A DNA stretch of 56,435 nucleotides, taken from positions 1-56,435 of the forward strand of contig JAUMVG010000014.1 in NCBI GenBank assembly GCA_030530315.1. Reading direction: 5' to 3'. The notes under the pieces were generated by a model. That model was not told where the DNA came from. It did not search any database and worked only from the letters and a program-made list of their open reading frames with translations. The DNA is from Clostridia bacterium. GTDB taxonomy: Bacteria; Bacillota; Clostridia; Christensenellales; Aristaeellaceae. Shown here one piece after another: positions 9,663-18,472 of the stretch. Position numbers and translations under genes: made by a program. Every line of letters begins with the position of its first letter. Position 1 is the stretch's first letter.

Positions 9663-9848
9663 TTACCAGCTGGCCTTGCGCACGCCCGGGATCTGGCCGG
9701 CATAGGCCAGTTCACGGAAGCAAATGCGGCATACGCCGTACTTGCGCAGAACGGAGTGCGGACGGCCGCAGATGCGGCAGCGGGTGTAAGCGCGGGTAGA
9801 AAACTTTGCGGGCCTGGCCTGCTTAATCTTCATGCTTGTCTTAGCCAC
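9663..9848 (-). CDS. rpsZ: 30S ribosomal protein S14, type Z
   Basis: This is the short zinc-binding S14 (61 aa) found in Gram-positive spc operons. The four zinc cysteines are visible in [20 protein letters not shown], followed by the conserved [18 protein letters not shown]. It sits between rplE and rpsH. Confidence 0.97.
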   Translation of the reverse strand: MAKTSMKIKQARPAKFSTRAYTRCRICGRPHSVLRKYGVCRICFRELAYAGQIPGVRKASW

Positions 9849-9867
9849 GTTGAATTTCCTCCTTCAA

Positions 9868-10410
9868 TCAGGCCTGCTGGAACGGCATGCCCAGAAGGCG
9901 GAGCAGTTCCTTGGCTTCCTCATCGGTCTTGGCAGTGGTGACGAAGATCATCTCCATGCCGCGGATCTTTTCAACCTTGTCGTACTCGATCTCGGGGAAA
10001 ATCAGCTGCTCGCGAACGCCCAGGCTGTAGTTGCCGCGGCCGTCGAAGGCCTTGGCAGACACGCCGCGGAAGTCGCGCACGCGGGGAAGCACGATGCTGA
10101 CCAGCTTGTCGGTGAACTCATACATGCGGTCGCCGCGCAGGGTAACCTTCGCGCCGACGTTCATGCCGGCACGCAGCTTGAAGTTCGCGATGGACTTCTT
10201 CGCCTTGGTCACCAGGGGCTTCTGACCGGCGATGGTGGTGAGCTCTTCGACAGCCTGCTCCAGCGCCTTGGCGTTGTCCTTGCAATCGCCCAGGCCCATG
10301 TTGATGACGATCTTCTCCAGGCGCGGAATCTCCATCACGTTCTTGTACTCGAAGCGCTGCTGGAGCGCCGGCACAACTTCCGCGCGGTACTTATCCTTTA
10401 ATCTAGCCAC
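9868..10410 (-). CDS. rplE: 50S ribosomal protein L5
   Basis: L5 binds 5S rRNA and contacts the P-site tRNA. The 180-aa product has [20 protein letters not shown] near its N-terminus and the conserved [20 protein letters not shown] near its C-terminus. It is followed by rpsZ in the standard order. Confidence 0.97.
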   Translation of the reverse strand: MARLKDKYRAEVVPALQQRFEYKNVMEIPRLEKIVINMGLGDCKDNAKALEQAVEELTTIAGQKPLVTKAKKSIANFKLRAGMNVGAKVTLRGDRMYEFTDKLVSIVLPRVRDFRGVSAKAFDGRGNYSLGVREQLIFPEIEYDKVEKIRGMEMIFVTTAKTDEEAKELLRLLGMPFQQA

Positions 10411-10431
10411 TGTGCTAATCCTCCCTTAACA

Positions 10432-10782
10432 TCAGTTGTCAAAGACCGCTTTGCACTTCTTGCACACGCGGCGCTTGCGGCGGGACATCTTGCCCTCGCC
10501 TTCGATAAACACATGGCCGATACGAGTGGGCTGGCCGCACTTGGGGCAGATGACCATCACGTTGGAGGCGCTGATGGGCGCTTCCTTCTCGATGATGCCG
10601 CCGGGCATGCCCTGTCCGCGGGGCTTCTGGTGCTTCTTCACCATGTTCATGCCTTCGACGATGATCCGGCCGGTCTCGGGGAAGACCTTCTGAACCTTGC
10701 CAGTGTTGTCCTTCTTGTTCTTGTCCTCGCCGGAGATGACCTTGACGGTATCGCCGACTTTCACTTTGAGCTTAACTGCCAT
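10432..10782 (-). CDS. rplX: 50S ribosomal protein L24 with C-terminal Cys ribbon
   Basis: L24 is an assembly initiator on 23S rRNA. The 116-aa product has the N-terminal KOW motif (VKVGDTVKVISGEDKNKKDN) and NMVKKHQKP. The C-terminal part keeps a four-cysteine ribbon (CPKC then CKKC, about residues 79-112), which likely binds zinc. It lies between rplN and rplE. Confidence 0.97.
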   Translation of the reverse strand: MAVKLKVKVGDTVKVISGEDKNKKDNTGKVQKVFPETGRIIVEGMNMVKKHQKPRGQGMPGGIIEKEAPISASNVMVICPKCGQPTRIGHVFIEGEGKMSRRKRRVCKKCKAVFDN

Positions 10783-10795
10783 GGTTGCACCTCCA

Positions 10796-11164
10796 TTAAA
10801 GCACTTCGGGCGCCAGCGAAACGATCTTCATATAATCCTTTTCGCGGAGCTCGCGAGCCACGGGCCCAAAGATGCGGGTGCCCCTGGGCTGCTTCTGTTC
10901 GTTGATGATGACGGCGGCATTGTCGTCGAAGCGGATATAGGTGCCGTCGGGACGACGATACTGCTTGCGCGTGCGAACGATAACGGCCTTGACGACCTCG
11001 CCCTTCTTCACGGCGCCGCCGGGAGTGGCGGACTTGACGGAAGCGACGATGACATCGCCAACGCTGCCGGTGCGGCGGAAAGAGCCGCCCAGCACGCGGA
11101 AGCACATGATTTCCTTTGCGCCGGAATTATCGGCCACCTTCAAACGGGTTTGAGGCTGAATCAT
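10796..11164 (-). CDS. rplN: 50S ribosomal protein L14
   Basis: L14 contributes to an intersubunit bridge. The 122-aa product starts [20 protein letters not shown] and ends [16 protein letters not shown], both diagnostic. It lies between rpsQ and rplX. Confidence 0.98.
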   Translation of the reverse strand: MIQPQTRLKVADNSGAKEIMCFRVLGGSFRRTGSVGDVIVASVKSATPGGAVKKGEVVKAVIVRTRKQYRRPDGTYIRFDDNAAVIINEQKQPRGTRIFGPVARELREKDYMKIVSLAPEVL

Positions 11165-11221
11165 ATTATAACTTCCTCCTTGTGGGTGTTCGCGGGGCCC
11201 TTGGGGCCTCCGCTATGCGGC

Positions 11222-11482
11222 TTACTTCGCCTTCTCGATGATCTCAACCAGGCGCCAGTGCTTGTCCTTGGACAGCGGGCGGGTCTCCATGATCTTCACG
11301 GTATCGCCGATGCCGCACTGGTTCTCTTCGTCATGAGCCTTGATCTTGTTGGTCCGGTTCATGATCTTGCCATACAGCGGGTGCTTGACGCGGGTGCGAA
11401 TCGCGACGACGATGGTCTTGTCCATCTTGTCGGAAACAACCACGCCGATACGAGTCTTACGCATGCCTCTTACTTCAGCCAT
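11222..11482 (-). CDS. rpsQ: 30S ribosomal protein S17
   Basis: S17 is a primary binder of 16S rRNA with an OB fold. The 86-aa product has [20 protein letters not shown] and [20 protein letters not shown], both S17 signatures. It lies between rpmC and rplN. Confidence 0.97.
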   Translation of the reverse strand: MAEVRGMRKTRIGVVVSDKMDKTIVVAIRTRVKHPLYGKIMNRTNKIKAHDEENQCGIGDTVKIMETRPLSKDKHWRLVEIIEKAK

Positions 11483-11503
11483 TTTCAGTTGCCTCCTTTC
11501 GCG

Positions 11504-11719
11504 TTACGCCTTCTTCTCGGCCAGCTCGCGCTGACGGATGACGGTCTTGACCCGCGCGATGCTCTTCTTGCAGTCGCGGATCGCCGCGGTGTTCTGCAGC
11601 TGACCGGTCGCCAGCTGGAACCGCAGGTTGAAAAGCTCGCTCTTCTTGTCCTTCAGATCGGTGTCGAGCTCAGCCATGGTCTTGGCCTGCAGGGCCTTCA
11701 GTTCGTCCTTGGTTTTCAC
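11504..11719 (-). CDS. rpmC: 50S ribosomal protein L29
   Basis: L29 lies at the tunnel exit and forms part of the docking site for SRP and trigger factor. The 71-aa helical protein contains [20 protein letters not shown] followed by [14 protein letters not shown]. Its ATG overlaps the rplP stop (ATGA), so the two are translationally coupled. Confidence 0.97.
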   Translation of the reverse strand: MKTKDELKALQAKTMAELDTDLKDKKSELFNLRFQLATGQLQNTAAIRDCKKSIARVKTVIRQRELAEKKA

Positions 11720-12168
11720 TGCTCTTCACCACCTATCTCAGTCTCGGCAGCTTCCTTCACGACTTCACGCTTGATGAACTTGGTCGTGATGGGCAGCTTG
11801 TGGGCAGCCAGGCGCAGGGCCTCGCGAGCCACTTCCTCGGGGATGCCGGCCATCTCAAACAGCACGCGGCCGGGCTTGATAACGGACACCCAGTACTCCG
11901 GGGCGCCCTTACCGGAACCCATTCGGGTCTCAGCGGGCTTGGCGGTGATGGGCTTATCCGGGAAGATCTTGATCCAGACCTGGCCGCCACGCTTGGTGCG
12001 GCGGGTCATGGCCTGACGGGCAGCCTCAATCTGGTTGGAGGTCACCCAGCCGGGCTGGGTCGCCACAAGGCCGTAATCGCCGTAGGCGAGGAAATTGCCG
12101 CGCTGGGCCTTTCCCTTCATGCGACCGCGCTGCTGCTTGCGGTGCTTGACTCTCTTGGGCATCAGCAT
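11716..12168 (-). CDS. rplP: 50S ribosomal protein L16
   Basis: L16 organises the A site of the peptidyl-transferase centre. The 150-aa product starts [20 protein letters not shown] and contains the conserved [19 protein letters not shown]. It is between rpsC and rpmC, as standard, and overlaps rpmC by 4 bp. Confidence 0.98.
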   Translation of the reverse strand: MLMPKRVKHRKQQRGRMKGKAQRGNFLAYGDYGLVATQPGWVTSNQIEAARQAMTRRTKRGGQVWIKIFPDKPITAKPAETRMGSGKGAPEYWVSVIKPGRVLFEMAGIPEEVAREALRLAAHKLPITTKFIKREVVKEAAETEIGGEEQ

Positions 12169-12171
12169 GAC

Positions 12172-12954
12172 TTAATTGCCTCCTTCCTTACGCTCAGTGC
12201 GCTCGCCGCGGGGCGCGCGATCGCCGCGCGGGCCACGGTCGTTTCTGTCGTTCCTTCTGCGGTCACCGCGGCCGGCGAAGGGGCTCTTCACGTCGGTGTA
12301 GCCGGCGAGCACCTTCTTGCCGTTCTGCGGCAGAACCTGACCCTTGTAGATCCACACCTTGACGCCGATGCGGCCGTAGGTCGTCTTGGCCTCGCAGAAG
12401 CCATAGTCGATGTTGGCGCGCAGGGTCTGCAGCGGGATGGAGCCCTCGTGATAGCCTTCGGAGCGGGCGATATCGGCGCCGCCCAGACGGCCGGAAACGG
12501 TGGTCTTGATGCCCTTGGCGCCTGCCTTCATGGAGCGGGCGATGCTCTGCTTCATGGCGCGGCGGAAGGAAATGCGCTTCTCCAGCTGCTGGGCGATGTT
12601 CTCGGCAACAAGGGTCGCGTCGCAGTCGGGGTTCTTGATCTCCATGATGTCCAGGGCGACCTGGCGGCCGGTGAACTGCTCGAGCTCCTTCTTCAGGGCC
12701 TCGACGCCGGCGCCGCCCTTGCCGATCACGATGCCGGGCTTGGCGGTGTACACGGAAACGTGCAGCTTGGCGCCGGTGCGCTGGATATCAATCTTGGAGA
12801 TACCGGCGGTGTTCAGCTTTTCCTTCAGCATCTTGCGAAGGTTGTAGTCTTCGATCAGGTTGTTGGAAAAATCCTTTTTCCCTGCGTACCACTTGGTGCT
12901 CCAGTCCAGGATGACACCAACGCGGGCGCCGTGGGGATTAACTTTCTGTCCCAT
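12172..12954 (-). CDS. rpsC: 30S ribosomal protein S3
   Basis: S3 lines the mRNA entry tunnel. At 260 aa it is longer than the common 215-235 aa because of a low-complexity, Arg/Asp/Gly-rich C-terminal tail (about residues 220-260, [20 protein letters not shown]). The KH domain ([20 protein letters not shown]) and the C-terminal S3 domain ([13 protein letters not shown]) are intact. Confidence 0.97.
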   Translation of the reverse strand: MGQKVNPHGARVGVILDWSTKWYAGKKDFSNNLIEDYNLRKMLKEKLNTAGISKIDIQRTGAKLHVSVYTAKPGIVIGKGGAGVEALKKELEQFTGRQVALDIMEIKNPDCDATLVAENIAQQLEKRISFRRAMKQSIARSMKAGAKGIKTTVSGRLGGADIARSEGYHEGSIPLQTLRANIDYGFCEAKTTYGRIGVKVWIYKGQVLPQNGKKVLAGYTDVKSPFAGRGDRRRNDRNDRGPRGDRAPRGERTERKEGGN

Positions 12955-12967
12955 TTTATATCCTCCC

Positions 12968-13348
12968 TCACTTCTGGTCGAGCACGATCGTAATGTGGCT
13001 GGTGTGCTTTTTGATCATGTCGGCACGACCGTGGGAACGCGCCCAGTAACGCTTCAGGGTCGGGCCCTGGTTGGCGTACACTTCCGCGACATACAGGCTG
13101 GAGCGATCCAGCTCCTTGACTTCGGCGTTCGCGATGGCGCTGTTCAGCAGCTTCTCGACCACCGGCGCGGCGCTCTTGGGCGTATACATGAGGATTGCCA
13201 GCGCATCGTCAACCTGCTTGCCGCGAATCAGATCCACAACGATCTTGGCCTTGCGGGGAGCAACGCGGACGTACTTGGCAGTCGCGCGGGGGCGCTTATC
13301 GGCATTGGCCTGGCGCGCCGCGGCCTTCTCTTTTACACGAGTTGCCAT
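12968..13348 (-). CDS. rplV: 50S ribosomal protein L22
   Basis: L22 lines the exit tunnel. The 126-aa product has [20 protein letters not shown] and ends [20 protein letters not shown]. The N-terminus ([20 protein letters not shown]) is a short basic extension. It lies between rpsS and rpsC. Confidence 0.97.
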   Translation of the reverse strand: MATRVKEKAAARQANADKRPRATAKYVRVAPRKAKIVVDLIRGKQVDDALAILMYTPKSAAPVVEKLLNSAIANAEVKELDRSSLYVAEVYANQGPTLKRYWARSHGRADMIKKHTSHITIVLDQK

Positions 13349-13366
13349 ATCTTTTCTCTCCTTCCG

Positions 13367-13645
13367 TTACTTGCGGGATGACGCTTTTTCACCGGCGTGT
13401 CCCCTGAAGGTACGGGTGGGGGCGAATTCGCCGAACTTGTGTCCGACCATATCCTCGGTTACATAGACCGGAACATGCTTGCGGCCGTCATGGACGGCAA
13501 CCGTGTGCCCGATGAAATCCGGGAAGATCGTGGAGGAGCGGGACCAGGTCTTCAGAACCTTCTTGTCGCCGCTGGCATTCATCTCCTGCACGCGCTTGAG
13601 CAGCGCGGGCTGAATGAAAGGACCCTTTTTAACAGATCTGCTCAT
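13367..13645 (-). CDS. rpsS: 30S ribosomal protein S19
   Basis: S19 is in the head of the small subunit. The 92-aa product starts [20 protein letters not shown] and contains [20 protein letters not shown] and [16 protein letters not shown], all diagnostic. It follows rplB. Confidence 0.98.
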   Translation of the reverse strand: MSRSVKKGPFIQPALLKRVQEMNASGDKKVLKTWSRSSTIFPDFIGHTVAVHDGRKHVPVYVTEDMVGHKFGEFAPTRTFRGHAGEKASSRK

Positions 13646-13667
13646 ATGGTTTGCCTCCTTTCAGGCC

Positions 13668-14504
13668 TTACTTGTTCTTGTTGGGACGGCTGATGATCAG
13701 CTTGTCCGAATACTTGCGATGCTTGCGGGTCTTGACGCCCTGGGTCTTCTTGCCCCACGGGGACATCGGAGCGGGCATACCCACCGGAGAACGGCCTTCG
13801 CCGCCGCCGTGCGGATGGTCCACAGGGTTCATGACCACGCCGCGGACGGTGGGACGGACGCCCATGTGACGCTTGCGGCCGGCCTTACCGATGCGCACGT
13901 TGCTGTGGTCGGTGTTGCCAACCTGGCCGATGGTGGCGCGGGCGTTCATGGACACCTTGCGAACCTCGCCGGAGGGCAGGCGGATCTGGGCGGCGTCGCC
14001 CTCCTTCGCCATGACCTGGGCGGCGGTGCCGGCGGAGCGGACCATCTGGCCGCCGCGGCCGACCTTGATCTCGATGTTGTGCACCAGGGTGCCCAGCGGG
14101 ATGTTGGCGATCGGCAGGCAGTTGCCGGGCTTGATGTCGGCGGTGGGGCCGGACATCACGGTGTCGCCAACCTTCAGGCCCAGAGGCGCCAGGATGTAGC
14201 GCTTCTCGCCGTCCGCGTAGTACAGCAGGGCGATGAAGCAGGTGCGGTTGGGATCGTACTCAATCGCCTTGACGATGGCGGGGATGCCGTCCTTCTGGCG
14301 CTTGAAGTCGATGATGCGGTACTTGCGACGCGCGCCGCCGCCCTGGTGGCGAACGGTGATCTTGCCCTGGTTGTTGCGGCCGGCCTTGTGGCGCAGATCC
14401 GTGACCAGAGAGCGCTCGGGCGTCTTCTTGGTGACCTCTTCGAAGGTCAGAACCGACATGAAGCGCCGCGCGGGCGAGGTCGGCTTGTACACTCGAATTG
14501 CCAT
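13668..14504 (-). CDS. rplB: 50S ribosomal protein L2
   Basis: L2 is essential for subunit association and peptidyl transfer. The 278-aa product starts [20 protein letters not shown] and has the conserved [20 protein letters not shown] near its C-terminus, including the His of the HPHGGGEG motif. It lies between rplW and rpsS. Confidence 0.98.
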   Translation of the reverse strand: MAIRVYKPTSPARRFMSVLTFEEVTKKTPERSLVTDLRHKAGRNNQGKITVRHQGGGARRKYRIIDFKRQKDGIPAIVKAIEYDPNRTCFIALLYYADGEKRYILAPLGLKVGDTVMSGPTADIKPGNCLPIANIPLGTLVHNIEIKVGRGGQMVRSAGTAAQVMAKEGDAAQIRLPSGEVRKVSMNARATIGQVGNTDHSNVRIGKAGRKRHMGVRPTVRGVVMNPVDHPHGGGEGRSPVGMPAPMSPWGKKTQGVKTRKHRKYSDKLIISRPNKNK

Positions 14505-14557
14505 AGTGTTTTACTCCCTTTCTTTCTTTGACCCTTTATCGGCGGGCCTGACCATTG

Positions 14558-14582
14558 TGGAAGCCCCGGCTCTGCCCGGGCT
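14558..14582 (-). other. Stem-loop in the rplW-rplB spacer
   Basis: The 104-bp spacer between rplW and rplB contains the inverted repeat GAAGCCC...GGGCTTC with a 10-nt spacer. No U tract follows, so it is more likely a processing or regulatory hairpin than a terminator. Confidence 0.35.
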
Positions 14583-14608
14583 TCAAGGGGTTGCCCCCAG
14601 GGGAGGTC

Positions 14609-14914
14609 TTATTCCTCCTCAGCCATGCCCTCGAAGAACGGGATCGGCTTGGAATCCTTCTTCAGGGTGACGATGGCCTTCTTGACCTCGGGGGTGCGGC
14701 CGGAGAAGCGGCCCTGGCGCTTGATCTTGCCGATCGTGCGCATGGTGTTGACGGATTCGACCTTCACGCCTTCGAAGATGCTCTCGAGGGCCTGCTTGAT
14801 CTCAGTCTTGTTGGCGCCGACGGCCACCTGGAAGGTGAACTTCTTCTCAGCCATGTCGGCGTAGGACTTTTCGGTCAGAACCGGCTTGATGATGATGTCA
14901 TATGCGCTCTTCAT
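14609..14914 (-). CDS. rplW: 50S ribosomal protein L23
   Basis: L23 is at the tunnel exit and docks trigger factor and SRP. The 101-aa product starts MKSAYDIIIKPVLTEKSYAD and contains KFTFQVAVGANKTEIKQALE and GRFSGRTPEVKKAIVTLKK. Its start overlaps the rplD stop by 4 bp (ATGA). Confidence 0.97.
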   Translation of the reverse strand: MKSAYDIIIKPVLTEKSYADMAEKKFTFQVAVGANKTEIKQALESIFEGVKVESVNTMRTIGKIKRQGRFSGRTPEVKKAIVTLKKDSKPIPFFEGMAEEE

Positions 14915-15543
14915 TCTGCATAAACCTCCTCAACCAGCTTCACGGCGTCCTGGGAGATGATGAACTTGTCGCAGTTCAGAATGTCCACGACGTTCAGGCT
15001 GCCCACGAAGGTGGTCTTGACGTCCTCGATGTTGTTCGCGGCGCGAACGACCATCGGCTCGACGTCCTTGGTCACGATGAGGGCCTTCTTGTCGGCGCCC
15101 AGGGCCTTGAGCATCTTCACGATGTTCTTGGTCTTGGCATCGGCCTCGGCCAGGGTGATGTTGTCCACCACGATGATCTCCTGCTCAGCAACCTTGCTGG
15201 ACAGGGCGCTCTTCATCGCCAGGCGGCGGACCTTGCGGGGCACGCTGATGCGATAGTCGCGGGGCTTCGGCGCGAACACCACGCCGCCGTGGGTGAACTG
15301 CGGGGCCCGGCGGCCATGATGGCGCGCATTGCCGGTGCCCTTCTGGCGATAGATCTTACGGCCGCCGCCGCGCACCTCGGTGCGGGTCAGAGCGGACTGG
15401 GTGCCCTGGCGCTGCGCGTTCATGTAGGCGCGCACCACCGCGTGCATCGCGGGAACGTGGGGCTCGACGCCGAAAACCTCGTCGGAAAGAGCGATCTCAC
15501 CGACTGCGGCGCCCTGCATGTTGAATACTTTCACATTTGCCAT
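14911..15543 (-). CDS. rplD: 50S ribosomal protein L4
   Basis: L4 lines the exit tunnel and in some bacteria represses the S10 operon through the rpsJ leader. The 210-aa product has the extended loop (GGGRKIYRQKGTGNARHHGR) and NVVDILNCDKFIISQDAVKL near the C-terminus. It is between rplC and rplW. Confidence 0.97.
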   Translation of the reverse strand: MANVKVFNMQGAAVGEIALSDEVFGVEPHVPAMHAVVRAYMNAQRQGTQSALTRTEVRGGGRKIYRQKGTGNARHHGRRAPQFTHGGVVFAPKPRDYRISVPRKVRRLAMKSALSSKVAEQEIIVVDNITLAEADAKTKNIVKMLKALGADKKALIVTKDVEPMVVRAANNIEDVKTTFVGSLNVVDILNCDKFIISQDAVKLVEEVYAE

Positions 15544-15558
15544 GTTTGCGTCCTCCTA

Positions 15559-16200
15559 TTAACCCTTGACCGCTTCGCGAACGATCACGAGGCTGCCGTT
15601 GGCGCCGGGGACAGCGCCCTTGATCATGAGCAGGTTGCGCTCGGCGTCCACCTTGACGACCTCCAGGTTCTGAACGGTGACGCGGTCGCCGCCGTACTGA
15701 CCGGCCATGTGCTTGTTCTTGAACACGCGGGACGGGTCAGAGTTGGCGCTCAGGGAGCCAACGCCGCGGTGGTACTTGGAGCCGTGGCCCATGGGGCCGG
15801 TGTGCTGGTTCCAGCGCTGGATGGCGCCGGTATAGCCGTGACCCTTGCTGGTGCCGATGACGTCGATCTTGTCGCCTTCGGCGAAGACGTCGCACTTGAT
15901 GGTATCGCCCACGGAGTAGCCGGAGATGTCCTCGAACCGGAACTCGCGCAGGTGCCGGGCGGGCTTGACGCCGGCCTTGGCAAAGTGACCTTGCTCGGGC
16001 TTGTTGAGCAGTTTCTTGGCCCGCTGTTCGCTGAGCTCATCGAAACCGACCTGTACCGCTTCGTAGCCGTCGGTCTTCGCGGTCTTCACCTGGGTGACGG
16101 TGCAGGGGCCCGCTTCGACGACGGTGACCGGCACCAGGCGACCGTCAGATACGAAAATCTGGGTCATGCCGATCTTCTTGCCGAGAATTGCCTTTTTCAT
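15559..16200 (-). CDS. rplC: 50S ribosomal protein L3
   Basis: L3 is an assembly initiator close to the peptidyl-transferase centre. The 213-aa product starts [20 protein letters not shown] and contains [20 protein letters not shown] and [20 protein letters not shown], the L3 signatures. Confidence 0.98.
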   Translation of the reverse strand: MKKAILGKKIGMTQIFVSDGRLVPVTVVEAGPCTVTQVKTAKTDGYEAVQVGFDELSEQRAKKLLNKPEQGHFAKAGVKPARHLREFRFEDISGYSVGDTIKCDVFAEGDKIDVIGTSKGHGYTGAIQRWNQHTGPMGHGSKYHRGVGSLSANSDPSRVFKNKHMAGQYGGDRVTVQNLEVVKVDAERNLLMIKGAVPGANGSLVIVREAVKG

Positions 16201-16371
16201 GGTTACACCTCTTCTGATTAGTACAAACCGCTTTGCAGTTTGCCTCGGGGCTCTCGCCCCTATTGATAAGCCGTAAGCCTCGGGGCTTCAATCGGACGAT
16301 GTCCTTCGGGCTACGCAGGATGCCCTCCGTTCAGCGCGTCCGTCCACCCTTCGTGCGGGGAGACAGGCTCC
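16201..16371 (-). other. Structured rpsJ-rplC spacer with repeated word
   Basis: The 171-bp gap between rpsJ and rplC has no gene. It carries the 11-mer GCCTCGGGGCT twice on the plus strand (16242-16252 and 16277-16287) and a GGGG...CCCC hairpin at about 16247-16260. The gap is longer than the other spacers of the cluster, which are mostly 10-60 bp. Confidence 0.4.
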
Positions 16372-16680
16372 TTACAGCTTGATCTCGATTTCAACGCCCG
16401 CCGGCAGATCCAGCTTGGTCAGAGCGTCTACCGTCTGGGAAGTGGGCCGCAGGATGTCGATCAGGCGCTTGTGGGTGCGCATCTCGAACTGCTCGCGGGA
16501 ATCCTTGTGCTTGTGGGGGGAACGCAGGATGGTCACGATCTCCTTCTCGGTGGGCAGCGGGATCGGGCCGGACACGCGGGAGCCGGTGCGCTTCGCAGTC
16601 TCGACGATGCGCGCCGCGCTCTGGTCGATGATGGAGTGCTCATAGGCCTTGAGCTTGATGCGGATCTTCTGGTTTGCCAT
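16372..16680 (-). CDS. rpsJ: 30S ribosomal protein S10
   Basis: S10 works in the small subunit head and also in NusB-dependent antitermination. The 102-aa product starts [20 protein letters not shown] and contains [20 protein letters not shown], both diagnostic. It is the first gene of the operon, with a sigma-A promoter and a leader of about 260 nt upstream. Confidence 0.98.
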   Translation of the reverse strand: MANQKIRIKLKAYEHSIIDQSAARIVETAKRTGSRVSGPIPLPTEKEIVTILRSPHKHKDSREQFEMRTHKRLIDILRPTSQTVDALTKLDLPAGVEIEIKL

Positions 16681-16944
16681 GGTTTTTCCTCCTGTTTGAA
16701 CTCATGCACACGCTGCCGGGCGTGTTCTGTTGTTTTTTCTTTCGACGGGCATGAGCTCCGTCGTCCGATTGTCGGACATAGTCCCCGGAAATTACCGGCT
16801 GGGCGCCTCGCGCCGGGTTTAAACGCGAGCCGCGTTTAACACCGCAACCTTCCGGATCATCCCATTTGTCACCTTCGCGGGCGGGCTTGGCATCCGGCGT
16901 TTCCGGCAAAAACGCACATGGATAGCCCGGCACACGACTTTACT
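16681..16944 (-). promoter_or_regulatory. Long structured leader of the S10 operon
   Basis: This gene-free stretch of about 260 nt lies between the promoter and rpsJ. At least three stem-loops are visible: TTAAACGCG/CGCGTTTAA around AGC (16819-16839), GTCCGA/TCGGAC around TTG (16763-16777), and CGACGG/CCGTCG (16743-16763). A leader of this length fits autogenous control of the S10 operon, known from L4 in gamma-proteobacteria; whether L4 or another protein acts here is inference. Confidence 0.5.
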
Positions 16945-16973
16945 ATTATAGCCCATATCCCATGATTAATCAA
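16945..16973 (-). promoter_or_regulatory. Sigma-A promoter of the S10-spc operon
   Basis: On the minus strand TTGATT and a perfect TATAAT are separated by exactly 17 bp. The upstream sequence (16974-17010) is AT-rich and could act as an UP element, as expected for a ribosomal protein promoter. Confidence 0.8.
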
Positions 16974-17043
16974 ATTAAATATGTGATTAGATTGTTATTT
17001 TTAGGAGAAATCTTGTCCCACCCCGCCGCTTTCGGACATATGC

Positions 17044-17077
17044 CGGGAGCGGAAGGCCCTCATGCCCTCCGCTCCCG
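17044..17077 (-). terminator. Hairpin after the Big_2 protein gene
   Basis: A perfect 10-bp stem (CGGGAGCGGA / TCCGCTCCCG) with a 14-nt loop lies 25 bp beyond the stop of the gene at 17102 on the minus strand. The U tract is poor, so it is called a probable terminator only. Confidence 0.5.
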
Positions 17078-17101
17078 TGAATTATATATAGGAAATCACC
17101 C

Positions 17102-18292
17102 TCAGAACTTCAGCACCGCGACGATGCCGCCGATGGTCTTGCCGTCGTCCGTGCTGATGGCGATGCCGCGGTTGGCGTCGCCGTCCTTGGAGAAGGTGTA
17201 CACGTCCACGCCGTCCACGGTGGTCTTTTCGCCCTTCTTCCAGCCCCTGGCGGTCAGCTTGACCAGCGCCTCCTCCAGGGTCATGCTCACGTCCACGCCC
17301 TGCAGGCTGTACTTCGGCTTGGTGGCGGGGTTCAGGTCCACCTGGCAGCTGTCCTTGGTCATGATCAGCGCCAGCTGGCTGTTGTAGTACATCACGCCCT
17401 CGAAATCGGGGTCGTTGTCCTTCTTCAGCTTCAGCTTCTTGGCGTACTTCACGAAGTTCTTCGAGCTGCTGGTCAGGGTGCCGTACACGTCCGTCAGCTT
17501 GGCCTTCACGGTGACCTTCACGGTCTTGCTCAGGCCGTTGTGGGTGGTGACGGTCACGGTGGTGGTGCCCTTCTTCCTGGCGGTGATCACGCCGCTGGAG
17601 GACACGGTGGCGATCTTCTTGTTCTTGGCGGAGTAGGCGTACAGCGTGTCGCTGCCCTCGTTCAGGGCGGGCGTCACCTGGAACTTCTCCTTCACGTAGA
17701 GGGTCACCGCCTCGGCGTTCAGCGTCATGCTGGTGGGCGCCGGGCCAGCCATCACGTACACGGTGCACTTGGCGGTCTTCTTGTTGAAGGTCCTGGCGGT
17801 GATGACGGCCTTGCCGCTGCCCACGCCCTTCACGTTGCCCAGGGCGTCCACGGTGGCCACCGCGGGGTCGCTGCTGGCGAAGGCGATGGCGGAGGCGGTC
17901 TTCTTCGGCAGCGTGGCCACCAGCTGCTTGGTGTCGTCCTTGCTGATCAGCAGCTTCTTCTCGGACAGGGTCACCTTCTTCGGCGCGGACAGCACCGTCA
18001 CCTGGAAGACGGCCAGCACGGTGGTGTCGTAGCCCACGGCGATGCCCACGGTGCCCTTCTTCTTCGCGGTGATCACACCGCTGGAGCTGACCGTGGCCAC
18101 CTTCTTGTTCGAGGAGGCGTAGATCAGCGTCTTGCCCTCGGCGCCCGGGATGGACGAGCCGACGATCTGGTACTTCTCCTTCACGCCCAGCTTCAACTCC
18201 ACGGTGGCGGGCTCCGCGAAGGCGACCGCGGGCACCACCAGCGCCAGCATCAGCAGCAGCGCCAGCATCTGCTTGATGAAACGGGTATTCAT
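17102..18292 (-). CDS. Secreted protein with three Ig-like Big_2 domains
   Basis: The 396-aa product has a clear signal peptide (MNTRFIKQMLALLLMLALVV, cleavage near AVAFA-EP). Three bacterial Ig-like domains follow, at about residues 27-108, 110-190 and 193-275, each with the YxSSNxxVATVSSSGVITAxK core. The last 120 residues form a mixed charged domain ending GGIVAVLKF that I do not recognise. Big_2 domains usually mediate adhesion or carbohydrate contact on the cell surface. The frame is open 8 codons upstream, but a strong GGAGGGG Shine-Dalgarno fixes the start at 18292. It diverges from the glycosyltransferase gene and has its own promoter. A similar domain pair occurs in the caspase-like protein at 51500. 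Confidence 0.85.
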   Translation of the reverse strand: MNTRFIKQMLALLLMLALVVPAVAFAEPATVELKLGVKEKYQIVGSSIPGAEGKTLIYASSNKKVATVSSSGVITAKKKGTVGIAVGYDTTVLAVFQVTVLSAPKKVTLSEKKLLISKDDTKQLVATLPKKTASAIAFASSDPAVATVDALGNVKGVGSGKAVITARTFNKKTAKCTVYVMAGPAPTSMTLNAEAVTLYVKEKFQVTPALNEGSDTLYAYSAKNKKIATVSSSGVITARKKGTTTVTVTTHNGLSKTVKVTVKAKLTDVYGTLTSSSKNFVKYAKKLKLKKDNDPDFEGVMYYNSQLALIMTKDSCQVDLNPATKPKYSLQGVDVSMTLEEALVKLTARGWKKGEKTTVDGVDVYTFSKDGDANRGIAISTDDGKTIGGIVAVLKF

Positions 18293-18331
18293 GTTATCCC
18301 CTCCAAAATATGTCATTCACTGTGCTCTGTC

Positions 18332-18360
18332 ATTATACCCCCCGCCCATGAGCAACTCAA
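18332..18360 (-). promoter_or_regulatory. Sigma-A promoter of the Big_2 protein gene
   Basis: On the minus strand TTGAGT and TATAAT are separated by 17 bp, about 40 bp upstream of the start at 18292. It is divergent from the promoter at 18408. Confidence 0.7.
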
Positions 18361-18407
18361 GGACAGCGGTCTGAGAAAAATCAGGCAAAATATTGACCGG
18401 CGCGGCG

Positions 18408-18436
18408 TTGCGCGGGCAGGGGCGCCATGTTATAAT
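18408..18436 (+). promoter_or_regulatory. Sigma-A promoter of the glycosyltransferase-GH1 pair
   Basis: TTGCGC, a 17-bp spacer and TATAAT with an extended TGT in front of the -10. The start codon is 37 bp downstream with AAGGAG in between. Confidence 0.7.
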
Positions 18437-18472
18437 AGAAGCCGTAACAACCTTGCAAGGAGCTCAGTACCG

